Assembly (NCBI RefSeq): GCF_024580525.1 | Contig: NZ_JANIKQ010000003.1 | Coordinates: 62,001-126,000, forward strand | Length of the DNA stretch: 64,000 bases | Origin: Neisseria dentiae | Lineage (GTDB): Bacteria; Pseudomonadota; Gammaproteobacteria; Burkholderiales; Neisseriaceae | Direction: 5' to 3' | Shown: piece after piece, positions 60,984 to 64,000 of the stretch | How positions within the stretch are numbered: position 1 is the stretch's first letter | Layout: each line of letters opens with the position of its first letter | Made by a program: the position numbers and the translations under genes | The notes under the pieces: generated by a model | What the model was told of the DNA's origin: nothing | The model's input: only the letters and a program-made list of their open reading frames with translations | Database searches by the model: none

Positions 60984-61967
60984 TTACTCTATGCTGGTGC
61001 CCACGCGGCCGATGTCGCCGAAGTTCATCCAGATAAAGAACGCTTTGCCCACAATCAGCTTGTCGCTCACAAAACCCCAATAACGGGAATCTTCGCTGTT
61101 GTCGCGGTTATCGCCCATCATGAAATAATGGCCTTCGGGCACGGTGCAGCGGAACCACGAGCCGTCTTCGGCATATTCGCAGCTTTGGCGGTGCGGGAAA
61201 TCGGGGCGCACGCCTTGCGGCAGAAAGCTCGGCTGGCCGGCGATTTTCAGCACTTCGAAATGATGTGTGCCGATGGTTTCCTGAAAGGCTTGGGCTTCGA
61301 TGGTAATCATGCCGTATTGCGGCGTGTTTTCCTGATAGCTCTGAATGCCGGTCGAACGGTCTTCGACGGTTTGGCCGTTGATGCTCAACACCTTGTCTTT
61401 ATATTCGATAACGTCGCCGGGCAGGCCGACGGCGCGTTTGATGTAGTTGATTTTGGTGTCTTCGGGGTAGTTGAACACCACCACGTCGCCGCGCTCCACT
61501 TGGCCGGTGGGAACCAGCACGTTATTGATAATCGGCGTGCGGATGCCGTAGGAAAATTTATTAACCAGAATAAAATCGCCCACCACCAGGCCGGGGCGCA
61601 TGGAGCTGGAAGGAATTTGGAACGGTTCGGCCACAAAAGTGCGCAACACGAACACCACCAGAATAATCGGGAAAAACCCGCTCATATAATCGGTGAAGTG
61701 GTTGCTGTCGCCAGCCGGATTTTTTTTCAGACGGCCTTTGTGGATAAACCACACAATGCCGGTAAACAACACGAAAACCAGCAGCACGGCGGTGAAACTC
61801 ATAAATGCCGACAACACGCCGAACACACCCACCATCATCAGCAGGTAGCCCCATTGCAGGCCGCCGCTCCACTCGCCGCCCTCTTCGCGCGATTTGCTGC
61901 TTGTCGCATACAGCACCAGGCCCAAAACCAAAGCGGCCAGCGCGCCCCAAACCAAAGTATTGCTCAT
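60984..61967 (-). CDS. lepB: Signal peptidase I
   Basis: A 327-residue inner-membrane serine protease with N-terminal helices at about 7-21, 41-75 and 98-112. The catalytic Ser122 lies in PSSSMRPG and Lys178 in YIKRAVGLPGDVIEY. Box E is in the GDNRDNSEDSRYWGFV stretch near the C terminus. It cleaves signal peptides from exported proteins. Its start overlaps the lepA stop, as in the classic lepA-lepB operon. An in-frame AG-DUS falls around 61727-61740. Confidence 0.95.
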   Translation of the reverse strand: MSNTLVWGALAALVLGLVLYATSSKSREEGGEWSGGLQWGYLLMMVGVFGVLSAFMSFTAVLLVFVLFTGIVWFIHKGRLKKNPAGDSNHFTDYMSGFFPIILVVFVLRTFVAEPFQIPSSSMRPGLVVGDFILVNKFSYGIRTPIINNVLVPTGQVERGDVVVFNYPEDTKINYIKRAVGLPGDVIEYKDKVLSINGQTVEDRSTGIQSYQENTPQYGMITIEAQAFQETIGTHHFEVLKIAGQPSFLPQGVRPDFPHRQSCEYAEDGSWFRCTVPEGHYFMMGDNRDNSEDSRYWGFVSDKLIVGKAFFIWMNFGDIGRVGTSIE

Positions 61968-63760
61968 TATTTGTCCCCAACTTGCAGAATCGCCAAAAAC
62001 GCGCTCTGCGGAATTTCCACATTGCCCACCTGTTTCATACGGCGTTTACCGGCTTTTTGTTTTTCCAAGAGTTTTTTCTTACGGGTAATGTCGCCGCCGT
62101 AGCATTTCGCCAGCACGTTTTTGCGCAGGGCTTTTACGGTTTCGCGGGCGATAATCTGGCTGCCGATGGCGGCCTGCACGGCAATATCGAACATTTGGCG
62201 CGGAATCAGCTCGCGCATTTTCGCCGCCAGCTCGCGGCCGCGGAACACGGCGTTGGAGCGGTGCACGATCAGGCTTAAGGCATCGACTTTTTCGCCGTTG
62301 ACCATAATGTCGAGTTTGATTAAATCGGCGGCCTGGAATTCTTTAAACTCGTAATCCAGCGAAGCATAGCCGCGCGAGGTGGATTTGAGTTTGTCGAAAA
62401 AGTCCATTACCACTTCGTTCATGGGCAAATCGTAGGTGAGCATCACCTGCCGGCCCATATACTGCATATTCTTCTGCACGCCGCGCTTTTGGTTGCACAG
62501 GGTCATCACCGCGCCCACATATTCCTGCGGCACCAGAATGGTGGCGGTGATAATCGGCTCGAAAATGGTGTCGATGCTGCCCACATCAGGCAGTTTCGAC
62601 GGGTTTTCCACTTCGATTTTTTCGCCGTTTTTCAGCAGCACCTCATACACCACCGTCGGCGCGGTGGTGATTAAGTCCATATCGAACTCGCGCTCCAAAC
62701 GCTCCTGCACGATTTCCAAGTGCAGCAGCCCCAAAAAGCCGCAGCGGAAACCGAAGCCCAATGCCTGCGACACCTCCGGCTCGAACTTCAGCGAAGCATC
62801 GTTTAATTGCAGTTTTTCCAGCGCATCGCGCAGGGCTTCGTAGTCGTGGCTTTCCACCGGATAAAGCCCCGCAAACACCTGCGACTGCACTTCTTGGAAG
62901 CCCGGCAGCGCTTTCTCGGCAGGGTTGGCCGACAACGTGATGGTGTCGCCCACTTTGGCGGCGTGCAATTCCTTGATACCGGTAATCAGAAAGCCCACTT
63001 CGCCGGCCTTCAGCTCGGATTTCGGCACCGATTTGGGGGTAAACACACCCAACTGCTCCACCTGCGTTTCGGCTTTGGTGCTCATAAACAGCACTTTGTC
63101 TTTCAGTTTCAGACGGCCCTGCTTCACGCGGATCAGCATCACCACGCCCACATAGTTGTCGAACCACGAATCGATGATCATGGCTTGCAGCGGCGCATCT
63201 TCGTCGCCCTCCGGCGCAGGAATTTTGGCCACGATTTCTTCCAGCACGTCTTCCACGCCCAAGCCGCTTTTGGCCGAGCATTGCACCGCGCCCACGGCAT
63301 CGATGCCGATGATGTCTTCGATTTCCTGCGACACGCGGTCGGGGTCGGCTGCGGGCAGGTCGATTTTGTTTAAAACAGGCACCACTTCCACGCCCAAATC
63401 AATGGCGGTGTAGCAGTTGGCCACGGTTTGCGCCTCCACGCCCTGCGAAGCGTCCACCACCAACAGCGCGCCTTCGCAGGCGGAAAGCGAGCGGGAAACT
63501 TCGTAAGAAAAATCAACGTGTCCGGGTGTGTCGATTAAGTTGAGCAGATAAGTTTGCCCGTCGCGCGCTTTGTAGTTGAGGGCGGCGGTTTGCGCCTTGA
63601 TGGTGATGCCGCGCTCTTTTTCGATGTCCATCGAATCGAGCACCTGCGTGCTCATTTCACGCATTTCCAAGCCGCCGCAATATTGGATAAAGCGGTCGGC
63701 CAGCGTGGATTTTCCGTGGTCGATGTGGGCAATAATGGAAAAGTTTCTGATGTTTTTCAT
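61967..63760 (-). CDS. lepA: Elongation factor 4 (LepA)
   Basis: A 597-residue translational GTPase from [20 protein letters not shown] at 63760; in-frame ATG at 63772 is possible. G1 is [10 protein letters not shown]3 DTPGHVDF, and G4 NKIDLP. Domains II-V follow, with the LepA-specific C-terminal domain ending [20 protein letters not shown]. It binds stalled ribosomes and promotes back-translocation or initiation quality. It overlaps lepB by one to three bases. Two AG-DUS copies flank or fall inside it. Confidence 0.96.
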   Translation of the reverse strand: MKNIRNFSIIAHIDHGKSTLADRFIQYCGGLEMREMSTQVLDSMDIEKERGITIKAQTAALNYKARDGQTYLLNLIDTPGHVDFSYEVSRSLSACEGALLVVDASQGVEAQTVANCYTAIDLGVEVVPVLNKIDLPAADPDRVSQEIEDIIGIDAVGAVQCSAKSGLGVEDVLEEIVAKIPAPEGDEDAPLQAMIIDSWFDNYVGVVMLIRVKQGRLKLKDKVLFMSTKAETQVEQLGVFTPKSVPKSELKAGEVGFLITGIKELHAAKVGDTITLSANPAEKALPGFQEVQSQVFAGLYPVESHDYEALRDALEKLQLNDASLKFEPEVSQALGFGFRCGFLGLLHLEIVQERLEREFDMDLITTAPTVVYEVLLKNGEKIEVENPSKLPDVGSIDTIFEPIITATILVPQEYVGAVMTLCNQKRGVQKNMQYMGRQVMLTYDLPMNEVVMDFFDKLKSTSRGYASLDYEFKEFQAADLIKLDIMVNGEKVDALSLIVHRSNAVFRGRELAAKMRELIPRQMFDIAVQAAIGSQIIARETVKALRKNVLAKCYGGDITRKKKLLEKQKAGKRRMKQVGNVEIPQSAFLAILQVGDK

Positions 63761-64000
63761 TGAGTTAGACATACTGCTCGTTATTCTTGGAAGGCCGTCT
63801 GAAAAGGGTTTGCCCAACCGGGCAAAACGAAAATCAAATAGCTGCGTATTTTAGCCGAAAAATACGGTTTCGGCTAATTTCAGACGGCCTTGTTTGCCGG
63901 ATTCATAACAACCGGCAAAGAAGCCGGTAGGGATTCGCCGCCCGATTTTTCCGCAAAGGCTTTTTCAGACGGCCTGAGACCTTTACAAAAATACCTTAAG
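63761..64000. other. Region upstream of lepA to window end
   Basis: Three single AG-DUS copies are present (about 63791, 63879 and 63964) and a variant repeat end GAGACCTTTACAAAA at 63976-63990, which may open another bounded element continuing beyond the window. No gene or RNA was recognised in these 240 bp. Confidence 0.45.

Noticed and set aside
1-64000. tRNA or rRNA genes, CRISPR arrays, prophage, or complete insertion sequences
   Set aside because: None was recognised on either strand. The only stable RNA gene seen is ffs, and the repeats present are intergenic and non-coding.

Overview
The window is a chromosomal segment of a Neisseria species. The main evidence is the dense 12-mer AGGCCGTCTGAA (the AG-DUS dialect of the neisserial DNA uptake sequence), mostly as inverted pairs after genes. 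Correia-type (CREE) elements, dRS3/NIME-type repeats and typical neisserial gene pairs support this. AG-DUS rather than AT-DUS suggests a commensal or non-gonococcal/meningococcal species. I cannot name the species.

Layout. (1) 1-13.5 kb is accessory: the end of a lysine exporter gene (lysO), a DUF3149 micro-protein, then a set of secreted or lipoprotein hydrolases, an SDR, NTF2-like proteins, an old yellow enzyme, aldo/keto reductases and three LysR regulators. Two loci are broken (a DUF4440/AKR chimera and a frameshifted flavodoxin). This stretch also carries foreign DUS dialects. (2) 13.6-29.6 kb is mostly core: coaBC, rph, yicC, gph, the dppABCDF peptide importer split by a full CREE, waaF, hpnC, and the SRP RNA gene ffs, which lies on the minus strand with its own promoter and terminator. 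(3) 30-48 kb is core: a giant DUF3683 FAD/Fe-S oxidoreductase, the conserved folC-dedD-like-cvpA-purF block, a MocR regulator, ccoG-fixH, a Tat-exported spermidine-dehydrogenase-like flavoprotein and maeB. (4) 48-57 kb is a ureide (allantoin) catabolic cluster on the minus strand: allE, an ATCase/OTC-family carbamoyltransferase, a YfcC-type transporter, allantoinase allB and carbamate kinase, followed by an AraC regulator and an NCS1 permease. (5) 57-64 kb has asparaginase, iscX, an AcoR-like sigma-54 activator, lepB and lepA.

The most interesting system is the ureide cluster. It has allantoinase and ureidoglycine aminohydrolase, but no allantoate amidohydrolase (AllC), no AllD and no AllA/FdrA is visible. 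A carbamoyltransferase and a carbamate kinase sit where AllC would be expected. The economical reading is phosphorolysis of allantoate to ureidoglycine plus carbamoyl phosphate, with carbamate kinase recovering ATP. I recall a ureidoglycine transcarbamylase being proposed from genome context in other bacteria. Its presence in Neisseria is the point worth testing.

The second theme is mobile or modular DNA: one full and several short CREEs with different ends around one core, a family bounded by GAGACCTTTGCAAAA with unrelated interiors, a 170-bp palindromic MITE-like element, and mixed DUS dialects confined to the accessory block.
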